A stretch of 64,000 bases of DNA from Apteryx mantelli (lineage: Eukaryota > Chordata > Aves > Apterygiformes > Apterygidae): positions 50,714,501-50,778,500 of the forward strand of contig NC_089980.1 in NCBI RefSeq assembly GCF_036417845.1, read 5' to 3'. Positions within the stretch are counted from its first letter, which is position 1. Every line of letters begins with the position of its first letter. A model generated the notes under the pieces. The model was not told where the DNA came from, did no database searches, and saw only the letters and a list, made by a program, of their open reading frames with translations. Made by a program: the position numbers and the translations under genes. Positions 12,031 through 24,233 of the stretch are shown here, one piece after another.

Positions 12031-15000
12031 TATTAAAAAAAAATTATGTTTTTTTTTTTTGAAAGAAATTAAGGAATTTTGTAAAGCCTCCTGCTACATC
12101 TACCACAATTCAGATATTACAAGCTGTGAGCCAGATTGTGCTGCTCTTATGTAGGTCAAGTAGTGCCTTGCCTACACAGTGGGGTTGTTAAGAGTGTATC
12201 TAAAGGTAAATATGAGAGGCACTTCGTAGTCTGTAAAGCACAGGATAAGGACACAACATACATCTGTCTAACCTATGGTCCAAATGTATTTGAAAAGTCT
12301 TATTATCTCAGTTTATGAAATTTATGACGTTATGCATTGACAACCCATATTGTTTAGGTTCTTGTTTTTCTCCTTGCTTGTGTGATGCCTACTAATGTAC
12401 AAGAGAAAATGAGCAGAAATTTCCATTAGTGAAATCTTGCTCTTTTTCAAGTCTAGTAAGGAATTCCTCCTTGTTGTAAAAATCAGTATCTTCCTATCTA
12501 GGCTATATTTATTATTTTTTGCAGTTTAACTGATTTCAGTAGTTTGAACATCATTTATCTTTGTACAGTGGACCATTTCCTGGGTCTTGTGTAATCATTT
12601 ATTTCTCTGGTTGTTTAAGAAAGCAGTTACTGGCAAGAAAGACAAAGGTCGATTTGGTAGCCACTGATAGCTGCTTTGCACAAATGTAAATGACTTGGCA
12701 AAGAATAAGGCAAAAAGCCATGTTTTCCGTTCTTTGAAAAGAACACTGATGGTGGCTCTTCACATAGACGGAGAAAAAAACTGTTCATGACAGGACATGA
12801 AATTTTCTATCCAGAAAACTATTCCTGTTGCCAGCCCCCACAGCAAACTCTGAAAATGTCACTCACAAGCAACTGATTTTCACCTCAGAATATTTCAATT
12901 CCATTGTGCGGCAGTCACATTTGTGGCTCTTACTTTCTTTTGAGATTTATCTTCTTTAGTTTTATTAAGGTTTTGATGTCTTCTTTGAGACCTTCTTCAC
13001 TCTATTTTTTTCCATGATATTTTCATTACTGTGTAAGTCACTTTTAAAACACAGTATGAAGAAATACTTTCCTTGCCTTATGAGCTCTTGCCCTCAAGAT
13101 TTTTACTATGACAGGTATCTCAGATGATGCTTAGCAGCAGGTTTCAGTCATTGCAAGTCAGGGACCAATACTCAGATTTCAGTTCTTTCAATATAAATCC
13201 ACTTTTTCTGCCTCTCCTCTGAGACTATTAAAAAAAAAAAAACTGTAATAACAGCAGCTCTTGAACTGAAGAGAAAGTCTTTTCCCTTATCTAGATGACA
13301 TACCACTTCATACTAAATCTGTCACTAGCATATCCTTGCTGCCCACTCTCTGAAATGCCTTCAAGATGATGGGCTTTGTAATTAATTGGAAAAAAGAGCA
13401 GTCTCTCCTCACCTCAGAGTATGGGAATAAAAATAGGCTTAGTGTGGAAGATGCTTCTGAAACAGAAAAATTTTTTGGTCTCCAAACCTACTAGAGCTGT
13501 TTTGCAAGAAAGCAGGAGGCTGATGGTTTATTGCATACAAGTATGCATTGTTTGTATTGTTTTCATTTCAAGGTGACTTATACTTAAACTGGACCATAAT
13601 GAGGTAACAGAGTGATGTCTAACCTGGTTTCCTAAGGAAATGAGGTCTGTATTGTAAGCATGTGAGTCACCGTCTGCCTTCCTCCAATAACTCTGAATCT
13701 ATTTTCCAGGTTCAAGCAAATTTGAACTTAAGTTCATAAAAGCTTAATGGAAATAGGCAGCTGGGTAAAGAGGATAAATGTGTTTTCCCAGAGTGGAAAC
13801 CAGTCTGTATCATGTACCAGAGAATGCATATAGGAGAGAGTTTTTATCAGGACTTCAGAAGCATGAAAAGCTTTGATCAGTGCTTGCCTCCAGAGAAGCC
13901 GACTGCAAGACACACTGCCATGGGAAGCCAGCATTCATTACTGCACTGTAAATACATCTCTGGAAATGGCTTTGTTCCAGTCTGCAACTGGAGTCCGATG
14001 GGGGTGACTGGGACCTTTGCGGGACTTTGCAGGGCACCATGCCGGCTCCTGCAGACTGCCTATTCCCGTGGGAGGTACTACCAGCTTCTGGGGAGAACTG
14101 GCAGGTCCCTGGGCAGTCTTTTGTTTATGGGGAAAGCCTGGTGGTCAGGCAACAGCTAATCTTTCATTTTACAATCAGACTATGTGGGGATCTGTAAAAA
14201 TTGCACTTAAAAGGTTATTAGTGCCACAGGCTTCCTCCTTACGAGAAAGCACTTGCACAGAAGGGCAGTCTCTTAGTTTGCAGGCAGGAAAGCGACACAC
14301 TGTGATCATTCCTCCTCAGAGGTGAGTTGTTCTAACAGATGCAAGCCCGGCAGGCTCTGGTGTGCTGTCAGGACACTGTTTTATCTTTCCTTTTAATGAA
14401 AGGGATAGAGTGGAATAGTAATAAAGGACTGATAAATGAAAGGAAAATTGTAACCATGTAATTATGTCAGAATCTACTAACAGCCATGAAAAACTGATTA
14501 AACCACATTATGCAGATGCATGTTGCAGAATACCATTAGTAAGTCCTTCACAGTGGCATGCCTGGCATTTAGGAGAACAGCACTGGCAGCACACAGTGAA
14601 AACAGAGATAATGTATAGTTTAAAATATTTGGAGATAAACAAGTGCATAGAGGACAGGGACAGCCTAAAACTGAATATAGTAGAGTCCTCAAAGATATCA
14701 GCACCCAGGGGAAAAAAAATGTTATTCTAAACAAAATGTTTGACTGGGTTGTTGTGCACAGCTTGGAATAAGTTAAATTTATTATAGAAACATATTTATT
14801 GGCTTATCCGTAAAATGAAAGGCTGCAGTGCAGTAAGCAGTATTTTCCAACTATTCGCAAATTACAGATTGTGCAGACTAATGGAGAAATTCCATCTTTT
14901 TTCTGAATTAAGTTAAACAAGCTTGCGGAAATTTTCTGATTTAGGCATTAAGATTATTAGGTAACATTCCTGTGGTTGAAACAGTTTTGTAAATTATTTT

Positions 15001-15904
15001 GGGAATGAGATTGTTCATGGTTGTGTATTCTGATGTATGTGGTATTTCCAACTCAAGGACTTGAGGAAACTGTCACTTATCAAGTTTATTTTCCATTGGA
15101 GTATTGGGATTTGCTGTTTCCTCTCACCCACCGTGAAACAAGAACAAAGGTTCAATTCTGTCCTGCACTTCCCTTCCTCTCCCCATTCTTGCACAGAGCT
15201 TCTCATCCGCAGTCAGGGAAGAATTGTGCAGGAACAAGCTCTAAGATAACAGTGTTCCCTTGGGCTTCAAAAAAAGATGTGTTTCTTCCAAAAACTACCC
15301 CACTTGACTGTGGAAAGCCCATCTAAGGGGAAAAATCAAAGAGGATTTTAAGGAGTCACTGAAAGGATGAGCATGCTGGAGAGTTCATATGCTCCTGATT
15401 TTCTCCATTGTGCTAGGTCCTCTGAGACATGCAACCAACAGAGCTTGCCAACAGAAGAACAGCATGGGTCCTTTAAATATTTATCCTGCATATTTTTTTC
15501 CAACAGATACATACAGATTTTCTTCTCACTTTATTTTTGGAGATGGCTGAACTAGTGTAAATGCAGATAATGAGTGATCAATAGCATCTGTGCCCACAGT
15601 GGTGTTTTCCTGAGCCATTACAAACTAAAGGAAGGGAGAGAGAATCGTGAGTGCTGATACACTTTAATTACAGAATCCAGGCAATATATTTTTAAATGAA
15701 AATATATCAACAGCTTAAGCGCTGAGATGTGTGATAAGGGAAACCTCTGCCAAATTAGGGTTTAAGATAGTGAGGAGACATGCTTTTAGTTAAAAGCAGT
15801 GGTAAGACTATGTGTCCATAAAAGGTTAAAGCATTCACCATACTATAGTATATACATTTACTTGGGCTACTTCTTCTTATTCTTTACATGTGAGAACAGT
15901 GATG

Positions 15905-16035
15905 CATTTACAAAGTGCTTTTCACAGAAGAGTATCATTATCTCCATTTTTACATGTGAGGAAACTGAGGCCTAGAAATTTGAGGTACCCTAGTTGAGGT
16001 ACCATACCACAGCAATAGTAGAGTTAAGAACAGAA
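15905..16035 (+). repeat. MIR/L2-like ancient repeat
   Basis: The stretch reads as Ts and Cs followed by ATTTTTACATGTGAGGAAACTGAGGC and then gene-poor text, a diverged form of the familiar MIR/L2 core 'cattttacagatgaggaaactgaggc'. The following bases fit the decayed downstream part of that element. An internal near-duplicate GAGGTACC occurs at about 15982 and 15997. The family call rests on memory of the consensus. Confidence 0.55.
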
Positions 16036-16717
16036 TGTTTTTGTCTCCTGCCTGAGTGCACTATATACTGGACCATGCTGTTTTTAATACTACAGTAAAT
16101 TTATCTACTGATATTAACAAATGTCCAGTTTTTCCATCTTTCTATCTGAAGTTGGAGCATCATATTCCCTCTCCAGCAGAGAGATACTGTAATTTCCTAG
16201 AAGAGAGTCCATTTCTTTCAACTTTTTCAGAATTTACTGGACACAAATTGCTTCTGAAGTAGGAAGCTGTCACTGATAGCACTGTGTGCACTCATGCCTC
16301 CAAGGCCAAGTGGATGTTCCTACTGTAAACAAGATTTTAAAACCCCACCCCAGCCAAGAGTAGTAAATCTCAGGCAACACCTACAACAAAAATGGTGCTT
16401 CTGACAAACAGCTGTCACATCTATGTTGGGTCTGTAAGGGTGTGTTGTCTTCTATCAGGATACATCGTTCTGAGGAAATACACTGAACATATACACCCTG
16501 TTATAGGTTTGCCCACTTCTGACTTTGAAGATTTAGCTCATGTGCTTGCCTTTAAAATAGTACTGTTAAGAATGTTCTTGTAGTTGATAGTAATTGATAG
16601 TGAGCACAAGGTAAACTTTTGGAAGTTACCCTTCAGACACTGTTTATGTGCTTGCTGCATACGTCCACAGATACATCAGCAAAAATACTGCTAATGATAC
16701 AAACTTTAATTTCACAG

Positions 16718-16915
16718 ATGAAGGAACTTGGCATCATCGTGTACAACTGTAGCTGCCTGGTCCTGGATTTACAAAGGATATTTGCCTTGTATAGTTCATT
16801 AAAATACAAGAATAAAATACCTCCGAGTTGGTCTAAGAGACTATATGGAGTGTACGATACGCAAAATAAACTGACACTGCAGCTGAACGAGACAAAATCA
16901 GAAGCCTTTGTGTCG
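16718..16915 (+). CDS. PLD5: PLD5 internal coding exon (inactive phospholipase D 5)
   Basis: This is the first of five exons that together encode the C-terminal 284 residues of PLD5, out of about 536 in human. The exon follows TTTAATTTCACAG and ends at TCG before the consensus donor GTAAGT; it is 198 bases, phase 0 at both ends. It encodes 66 residues beginning MKELGIIVYNCSCLVLDLQR and including YGVYDTQNKL. The KELG-x-x-x-YNCSCL segment is diagnostic of the PLD3/PLD4/PLD5 group and follows the first HKD-like motif, which is not in the window. LNETKS and YNCSC contain possible N-glycosylation sequons. Family members are single-pass type II membrane proteins of the ER or endolysosome; PLD5 has no established enzymatic activity. 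The open frame extends left to 16619 but that part is intron, because homology starts exactly at the splice site. Confidence 0.93.
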
Positions 16916-19900
16916 GTAAGTCCTGAAAAGAGTATCTTGTCTTGTTTGCAGGGAGGGAGGGAGGGAAGGGAGGAATCTTATTTAACACAGGAGATTTTTT
17001 GGAGAACCTGGAAATGTAACACATCTGCTTACTCTCCTAATATTGTCTGTTTTGAATAACTTGAGCAGTGGGTTAGGTAGATGTTAGTAGCATATATGAA
17101 AGAAACTCAGATGTCTCTTTACTCATATAGAGATATTCATAGTTCCCTGCATAAAGGCCATCACAATGCTGTGTTCTCCCTGACAGATACTGGCTGGTGA
17201 AAAGGGAGTTTATTACTACACTGAATACCTTTGCTTTTATATCCTATATTCTCTTTTTTTTTAAAGTTCCTCCTTTTTCTTTTTAAGCTGCTTAAGAGAA
17301 TCTGTGTTCAGGAAGACACATAAACCCATTAGAAATTAACAGGACTACCGACAGAAATTACTATTAGTACAAACATATATGGTGTAAATTAAGCCTGTAC
17401 TTAAGCATTTCTCTAAATTGGTCCTAACTGAGGAAGATTCACATCACTGCGAGGTACTTAGCCAAAGAAGCTATTAAGATTGCGAATCATGCAAGGGACT
17501 GGAAACTCAGGTACAGAGATAAGGCTGCTACAGTTGTCACTTACACAAGATGGAACTTGATGGGAAGTCTCACGCTGCTGAAAAATCAAATCGTTCTGTT
17601 GTCTGGGGAAACAGTCATTTCAATAGGTATACTTCTGTGGGGAAGTCTGTAATTGAAAGGTTTAAAAAATGTATTGTCTTTTCCTATCGTGCAGAAGAAA
17701 CAAATCACAGTACATTTTTTCATTCTGATTTCTGTGATATTGTACCTGCATGTAATTTGCCAGGACTGAAGCTGCTGTGAAATTTAATTTGTGTATCATT
17801 CTTTTTCCTTTCTCTATAATTTTCACCACTTTTCTCTCACATTCAGGAAACAATAGAGCAGCCCTTCAGGCAGCTCATTTATTTACACTAGTGGACATAA
17901 GGCGAATGACTTGGAGTAAACAAATTGTTTATCAGACATCTAAAATGATAAACAATAAGCTTGCTATCAGAACTTGTATTTTTATCAGTGATTTATAAGG
18001 ATTAATCCTTTTCATTCTGTTCCCTTGAACACATTCATGCTTCTGTAGTATAGTAGCTTTTATCTTTTAAATGATATTTTAAAACTTCTAAACTTTAAAC
18101 AACTAAGATTAAGCATGACAAATATAGATGAGAAAAAGAACGAGGAAAAAGAAAAAATGAGAGACTGTGGTATATCCCTATGGAAACACTGTCTCTGTAT
18201 TTTTTATGGGAAGAAAGGGTGCAGTTCTCTATCTCACCAGTGATGCAGCAGAACTGGAAAAAGGTACACAGGCAAGGTGATAGAGATGATGAAAGATGGA
18301 GTACATGTATTATCCATTTTGGAGGTAATTACATAAGTAAAAAAAGGATTTAAAATCAGGACTATCATGAAGGAGATAAAGCTTTATTTACCATTCTGCA
18401 TAATACAAGGGGCAACAAACCATTGCTTTATAGCTAGTTAAGCCTAAAATAACACGAGGCATGTAGCATACTATTAAGTTACAGGAGCCTCGAGCACAGT
18501 ATGTTGGTGCAGATGAGTGGTTATATGGGGCAGGGTTTACCTGACCTGTCGTGAGCCACACAAAGTTCAGATGTCCAGGTTGTTCAGCCCGTACAGTCAG
18601 TGGAGAGGGATGGCTATTTTAGAATGAAATGAATGAAAATCTGAAAGTGCCTAAGACAGCCAGGATTAATAGCCTTCTGAAGAGACATATATATTTCCAT
18701 TGATTCTGGAGAGAGCTGTAAGGACTAGCTTAAATTAGAAAACCAATTTTTGGACAGTTAGCTAAAGAGCTGTAAAATGAATTCCACCCAAAGTAGCTGC
18801 CCTTCTTAAAAGCAGTATGCAAACTCCTACCCCCTTCCAAGCAACCTGTAAGAAATGGAGAAATCCTGCTGAAAGCCCAACCTGCAGGTCACACAGCAAC
18901 GAAGGCTTGGCAAGGCTAACATAAGGGATATGGGAGCCGAGACAAAGACCAGTGGAGAGGGTCTCTACAAAAACTGCTCTTCTGCAGTGTTTTCAGAGTG
19001 TTCACTTCCTCTTTGTGATTTGTTTTCTTCTTTTCTGGGCTGGGACAAAGGCCTCTTGTCTTGTAGTTCCACTTTCGAAAACAAAAGAAAGGAGTTACTG
19101 GTACTCAAAACCTCAGATCAGCTAAGTCTAACTCCAGGAGGTCCCTGAACTTGTAGTCACAGACAGTTTAGTTACTAGGTTATCATCAGGAAAAAAGAAT
19201 GCAGTTTATATAGATGAACTATACGAATGTAAAGCTTGAGAAATGGACTTGAATGAAATTGAACCACCTCTACTTGTTTTGATACTGTTCTGATGCAATA
19301 GAAAAGCAAGCCTGCTCTCACTGAAGGCAGGTACCTAGTACTGAATTTGTCCAAACCTCCTGAACTGAATTAGCTCCCAATGTACATTATGCAAGAACTC
19401 ACCAGGGCAAAGAATGAATTTACACAGCTTGCAAAGCAGGGAGTTTGTGTATCGCTATTCACTGTGTATCAGCAGCAGTCTCTCCACTTTGAAATCATCA
19501 GAAGCCTTGTCTATATGGTGAAAGAGATGGCTGAATCCATAGGAGATAGTGACTGTTATATTACACAGTTAGGAAGCATGTTTAATTTCTTCATTATACC
19601 ATATATGCTACATTTCAGCATAGCACCAGTCTCTGTGCTGTTCTTTCCCTCTACTAAAAAGATGAGGATAGGAGAAAGATTATTACTATTTTTCATCTCA
19701 AAAGATAAGAGTGAGAGGAAAAAAGAAAGTTCAATCTTTAGAATCAGTTCTTCCTGCCTGAAAACAGGCTTTACAATAAATTTCTCACCTGCTATCAAAT
19801 TCTCAAAAATTCAGCAGCTGTTTACCAGCATGCCCATCTGAAGGACTGTCACAGAGTTGTGCTGGGCTGTTGGTGAAACCGAGTGTGAGCATCACTGTTC

Positions 19901-21779
19901 TGTACTAGCAGTAAGTAAAGAAGAAAGTCTGCTACAACCTAGGGAGCACCACTAGTTGCCACCACTGCCCTGTCTGTGAAGCCAGGGTGGGGGAGCTGCC
20001 CATGCCCAGCTTGGCTCCTCTGCTCCTTGGGCCCCCAGCCCTGCAGCTCCCTCCCTTTCGGTCTGGGACAACACAGCCACACTGAGCAGGGGCATTGCAA
20101 GGTACTGAAGGACTATGTTGGTAGGCTTGTTTCTGCTAGTTGAAGACAAGTATCAAATGGGTATTTAGTCAGGACAGCAAGTATTAGATACTAATACCGA
20201 GAAAGTACCAAAATATCTTTATTGAGCTGAGGGGGGTCAGCTGTACCTCAAGCTGACAAGTGGAATGCCCAAACACAAGTGTTAAGAGTGAGAATCTTAC
20301 CAGAAAAATTTTTTTCTAAATACCTTTGGTTCACTGATCTTTATCATAAACTCATCTGAAAAAGAAAATGCGTAACTTTTTCATTCTTTAGCTGTTCCGT
20401 CTATAACTTTAAACTTGTATCCAAGAAAATATTAAGAAAGTATACAAATAAAATCACAGTGCAGTATCCTCTTAAAACTGATTCAGATGATAGACATAAA
20501 TTATGTTTAACAAAATCATTTTACACTGTTTCTTGAGTCCAAACTCATTGTTTGAAAATATATTTCACTTTCAATCTTCTGGCTATATAAAACAACATAC
20601 ATAAAGTCTTTTTTTTTAATATACTTGGGAATCATGGCTATAAGGTTGCTTAGCAACAAAACATCATCTTTCAGACTGGCTGATAAAAACACAAGAGGGT
20701 TTGGGGGTCTTTTTCTAGTGTGCAGGAATGGATCTTGAATACTGATCTTGAAATCTTACTGCTGTTAATTATTCTGTTATTATTCTGAACTTATTTATTT
20801 GCAGTAAAAGTAAATCCTTAAGAACACCAGTCAGTGATTAAGGCACCACTGTGATAGGCACTGTATTGGAAAAAAAAAGAAAGAAAATCTGTCCCTAAAG
20901 GAAACACACTAATCTATCTGTCAGGATGCAACGCAAGCAGATAGCAAAGGTGAGAAGATCAAACAGCAGCAGGGAGGCAGTGGGTTGGTAGAGCAAGAGG
21001 CACCTGCTCTGGCTAAGCTGCCTTTAACAACTGCTGCTCCCAGGACCTGTGTTGCTTTTGAGCAGTCTGGCAGGTGGCTCCTCCTCTTCCCTGTCCCAGT
21101 TCGAGAGGAAGAGCAGAAGGTCCTTGGCCTCTCTGCTAGGTGCAGGGGTAACTTCTCATGGCTTCCCAGACTTTGCCTTGCTGGCTGACCCATTTAAAAT
21201 CCCTAAATACAGAACTGAAAAACTAAAATCTCAACTTATCACTTACCAACTCAATAGTTGGTATGTTGGTATTTATATATGGAGATAAGTTTTAAAGATA
21301 ATTTTCTTGAAAATCTACAGCATCTCCTTGCAGCAGTGACTCTTAGCAGATGGTGACTTTGCGCAGAACTTTGAACAAGATTGACATAATAAAAACTTAA
21401 TTCTTGACTGCAAGTGATGGATCAGCTTCACAGTTGTAAGAACATAAATTTTCCTCCATTTAATAGTAGCCAGTACTGTGACGCTTTGGAACAAAAATTC
21501 TCTGATACATAACAAAAACTTTTCAACTAGAGCTGCTTTGATGACAATGGATGTTTTAAAGTTTGTGCTCTCTGCATTTCACCCACAATTATATCTAAAT
21601 GGAGGAAAATTAAGCAAATAACTCTCCTTTGCAACTTTGTATATTCTAGCAGGACAGTTAAAGGTATCAGTTAATAGTTGCTACTGAAATATCTAATACT
21701 GCTTGCTAGAATGAAAGTAGGGTGGGGGGAAATCTCTCCATGTATTTTAAACGCAGTATTTGAACTTTTGCCTTCACAG
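16916..21779 (+). other. PLD5: PLD5 intron
   Basis: This 4.9-kb intron is flanked by GTAAGT and TTGCCTTCACAG, phase 0. A G-run cluster (GGGAGGGAGGGAGGGAAGGG) lies 36 bases inside the donor. The longest open frame is 19380-19841, 153 codons, with no family resemblance. A GC-richer patch lies near 20000-20060 and another near 20980-21180. I see no other supported feature. Confidence 0.85.
16951..16973 (+). promoter_or_regulatory. G-run cluster next to a PLD5 5' splice site
   Basis: Five GGG runs separated by one or two A residues begin 36 bases after the donor at 16916. Intronic GGG triplets close to a 5' splice site are known splicing enhancers bound by hnRNP F/H proteins, and this spacing could also form a G-quadruplex in the pre-mRNA. 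A role here is inference. Confidence 0.4.
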
Positions 21780-21919
21780 AATTCACCTAAACTCTTCTGC
21801 CCAAAGGACAGAGTCCTGGATATTGAAGCTATATACAATGTTATTGATGATGCAAAACAGTTTGTATACATAGCTGTCATGGACTACTTGCCTATTGTCA
21901 TTGACACAAATGCTAAAAG
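21780..21919 (+). CDS. PLD5: PLD5 internal coding exon
   Basis: The exon is 140 bases, phase 0 at the start and phase 2 at the end, between TTGCCTTCACAG and GTGAGT. It encodes NSPKLFCPKDRVLDIEAIYN and continues through VIDDAKQFVYIAVMDYLP to a split Arg codon. This is the entry to the second phospholipase D half: a helix (VLDIEAIYNVIDDAKQ) followed by the core strand FVYIAVMDYLP, matching IYVAVMNYLP in PLD3. The match with human PLD5 from memory is close across the exon. Confidence 0.95.
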
Positions 21920-24067
21920 GTGAGTGTCCATGTTCAGAACAAGCATGTTATCATACTGTTGATAAGGTTTACTGGACAAAATGAACCCACAGGAGATTAT
22001 TTACTACTGTGGACCAAATTTCTTGGGGCCCAATTCTGCTCTTATTGAAATCAGTGAGAGTTCTGCCATTGATTTAAATGGGAGCAGAATTGGGACCTAA
22101 GAAGACATTTCCAGTTTTGGGTCCTAAGGTTTGGATCTGTCTGTCGAAGGAGATCAGAACTTGTCTAGTCTGACCATCTGCAAGTGACTGGAACCCAGGA
22201 ATACAAGAACCTGCCTATATATATAAATCGTATTTCTTACACTGCTGTATTCAGTGCCTTGATACCAAAGCTACTGGCATTGTATGAATACCATACAGAT
22301 ACTTGGTATGACAGAGAGAGTGAGAATGTGTATGTGTGTAAAAGATAAATAACATGTTTTGAATTCTAATACACAATGTGGGAGATGTCATAATTTTACT
22401 GAAATATACATATATGAGAATTCAAATTCTGCAGGTTACAGTTTATTTCCCATTTTGGTTAACTGAGAGTTGCTAAAAACAAACAAAACCATATTTTTTT
22501 ACGCATGATGTATGTATGGACCACATTTTTAAAAAGCACTCATGACCCAAAACTGGAGCCACAGCGTAATAAAGCCATTCAACTCAGAAGGCTAGGTAAG
22601 TATTCAGTGGTCCCTGCTACTCTTGATAATACTTGCTATGAATTGAGCTTCTAGTACAGCTTGCCATTCCATCTATGTGCTCTAAATTAAGCACTCTTAA
22701 GCCAAACTAAAAATCTGGTTATGTGCTTTCTTCCAGATTTTCTTAAGTAAAGATGAAGAAATGGGTTTTGTTCAAATTTTTCAAAAAAACCCCTATCATT
22801 AAACCTTTCATTAACCTATCTGAATGACATCAAGCATAAGATACTTTATTTCCACAGGAGTTTTTCGAATGAACTTATTCCATACAGCTTTTATCACACT
22901 GATAGAATCATAGTTTTGTAGGAACCCCAGAGTTTCATCTTATGCATCCCTGTCATTTCTCGTTTAGGCTGTAAAGTATCTTAGCATGAGTCACAGTGTT
23001 GCAGGTGATCTATGCCACTGTACGGAACAGCAGTCTCCTGTAGTTCTCCTTCCTTTGTTCCCATCCCTAAAGGATTCAGAAATCAATATGGATTTGGGAG
23101 ATCCAGGAGAGCCCCCCATGTGAATCCTCTTATACTTTTCCTAGCAGCATGGCTTTGTAGTTGAGGAACTGCCACAGCTTCCCTATCTTGTCAGTTCCCA
23201 ATTCTCGCCTGTAAGTTATTTTCTGGAATAGCAGAGCTCGAGCTTCTTTCAGCTGAACTCCTTGACATGTGCTGGAGTGACGAAAGCATGCATTTTCTTT
23301 AATTCTTCCTGTCCAGACCTGCTCCCACCCAAAGGTCAGGAACTAAAAGCTCCTAACTAGTGACTGTGAGAATGGCACCATGGAAGCTACTATCCCATTC
23401 ACAACAGTTTCTCCAGTCCTCATCAGGAAGAGAGGCAGCATCCTCCTTGCACAACCCATCTCCTTTCCCCACTAAATAGTGTGGGCACCCTGCACTGGAG
23501 CAGCCCTCCTTTCTCTAAGCAGGGAACTTACAGGAGGTGTTCCAGTTCTCAACCTGTATGGTCCCAGTACAGAGGGAAAGTGAGGGCAGGGAAGGATTCC
23601 GTGTGCCTGTTCCCTCACTTGCATAACTAATAAAAAATTCTTCTTGTCCCCCTGTCTGGGCTGGGTAAGGAGCACCCTCTAGCTGTAGCTCCTTCTGTTT
23701 CTTTGACACCCAAGAGCTCCACTGCTCCACCTAAAGGCAGTGACACAGGAATAACTCTCCTGGCCATGGGGAGACAAGGAACATGTATTTTGTGCAAGGG
23801 GCAGCTCTCACCTACAGAAATAGAAGATGTGCGCAGCCATCTTCACTGCCCCCATGGTGACAGGTTTGGTGCAGGGCAGAATGACATAAAGGATTCTGGC
23901 AGATCAGTTCAGTCAGAACCCCTTCAAGTGAGAACCGCATTCCTTAAATTGCTGGAAAATGCAATTCAAATTTTTTTATAGTTTTCTCTGTGATATCTAA
24001 GTTTGTCTGTATAAAAAAAATTTTTTTTTTTAAAGACCTCTGAATATACTGTATTCTCTCTCCACAG
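21920..24067 (+). other. PLD5: PLD5 intron
   Basis: This 2.1-kb intron starts with GTGAGT and ends with CTCTCTCCACAG, phase 2. It holds a palindromic MITE-like element at 22025-22097 and weak traces that may be old CR1 (about 22145-22230, with TCTAGTCTGACCATCTGC, and about 22900-22960, with ATAGAATCATAG). Nothing else is recognisable. Confidence 0.85.
22025..22097. repeat. Palindromic MITE-like element
   Basis: CCCAATTCTGCTC at 22029-22041 pairs perfectly with GAGCAGAATTGGG at 22082-22094. An inner pair, ATTGAAATCA at 22044-22053 and TGATTTAAAT at 22070-22079, matches except for one base. The whole unit is a near-perfect hairpin with a short loop. Similar palindromes are common in sauropsid genomes as I remember them; I cannot name the family. 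Confidence 0.75.
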
Positions 24068-24233
24068 ATACTGGCCATATTTAGATGGGAAGATAAGAGA
24101 AGCTTTAGTTTTACGAAGTATTAAAGTACGACTTCTCATAAGTTTCTCCAGAGACACAGATCCCCTTACATTTAATTTTGTTTCATCTCTCAAAGCTATT
24201 TGCACTGAAGTTCCCAGCTGTAGTTTGAAAGTT
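24068..24233 (+). CDS. PLD5: PLD5 internal coding exon
   Basis: The exon is 166 bases. Its first base completes the split Arg codon, and it ends in phase 0 before GTAAGT. It encodes YWPYLDGKIREALVLRSIKV, then RLLISFSRDTDPLTFNFVSS and an LKAICTE-x-PSCSLKV end. The alternating pattern WP-x-LD-x-x-IR-x-A and VRLLIS is the family's beta-strand and helix framework between the start of the second half and the second HKD-like motif; in PLD3 the corresponding text is FWPAIDDGLRRA and VKVRLLISCW. SFSRD here replaces the SCW-type segment. Confidence 0.95.

Larger units (their letters stand above)
1..16717 (+). other. PLD5: PLD5 upstream intron (left part)
   Basis: AT-rich sequence with no exon I can support. 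It lies directly upstream of a PLD5 exon that opens in the middle of the protein, so it is best read as intron, at least in its right part. I looked for the preceding exon, which in this family encodes the first HKD-like motif and a segment ending near D-W-x-S-L-x-Q, and did not find it. Open frames at 177-413 (78 codons) and 2005-2316 (103 codons) match no family I know. Recognisable contents are a CR1 3' tail near 8930, a CR1 fragment at 11384-12030, a MIR/L2-like relic near 15905, a 20-bp tandem duplication at 2721 and clustered hairpins near 9454. The rest shows nothing recognisable. Confidence 0.6.

Noticed and set aside
16619-16717. In-frame leftward extension of the PLD5 exon
   Set aside because: Family similarity begins exactly at 16718 after a good acceptor (TTTAATTTCACAG); the extension shows no similarity to the family.
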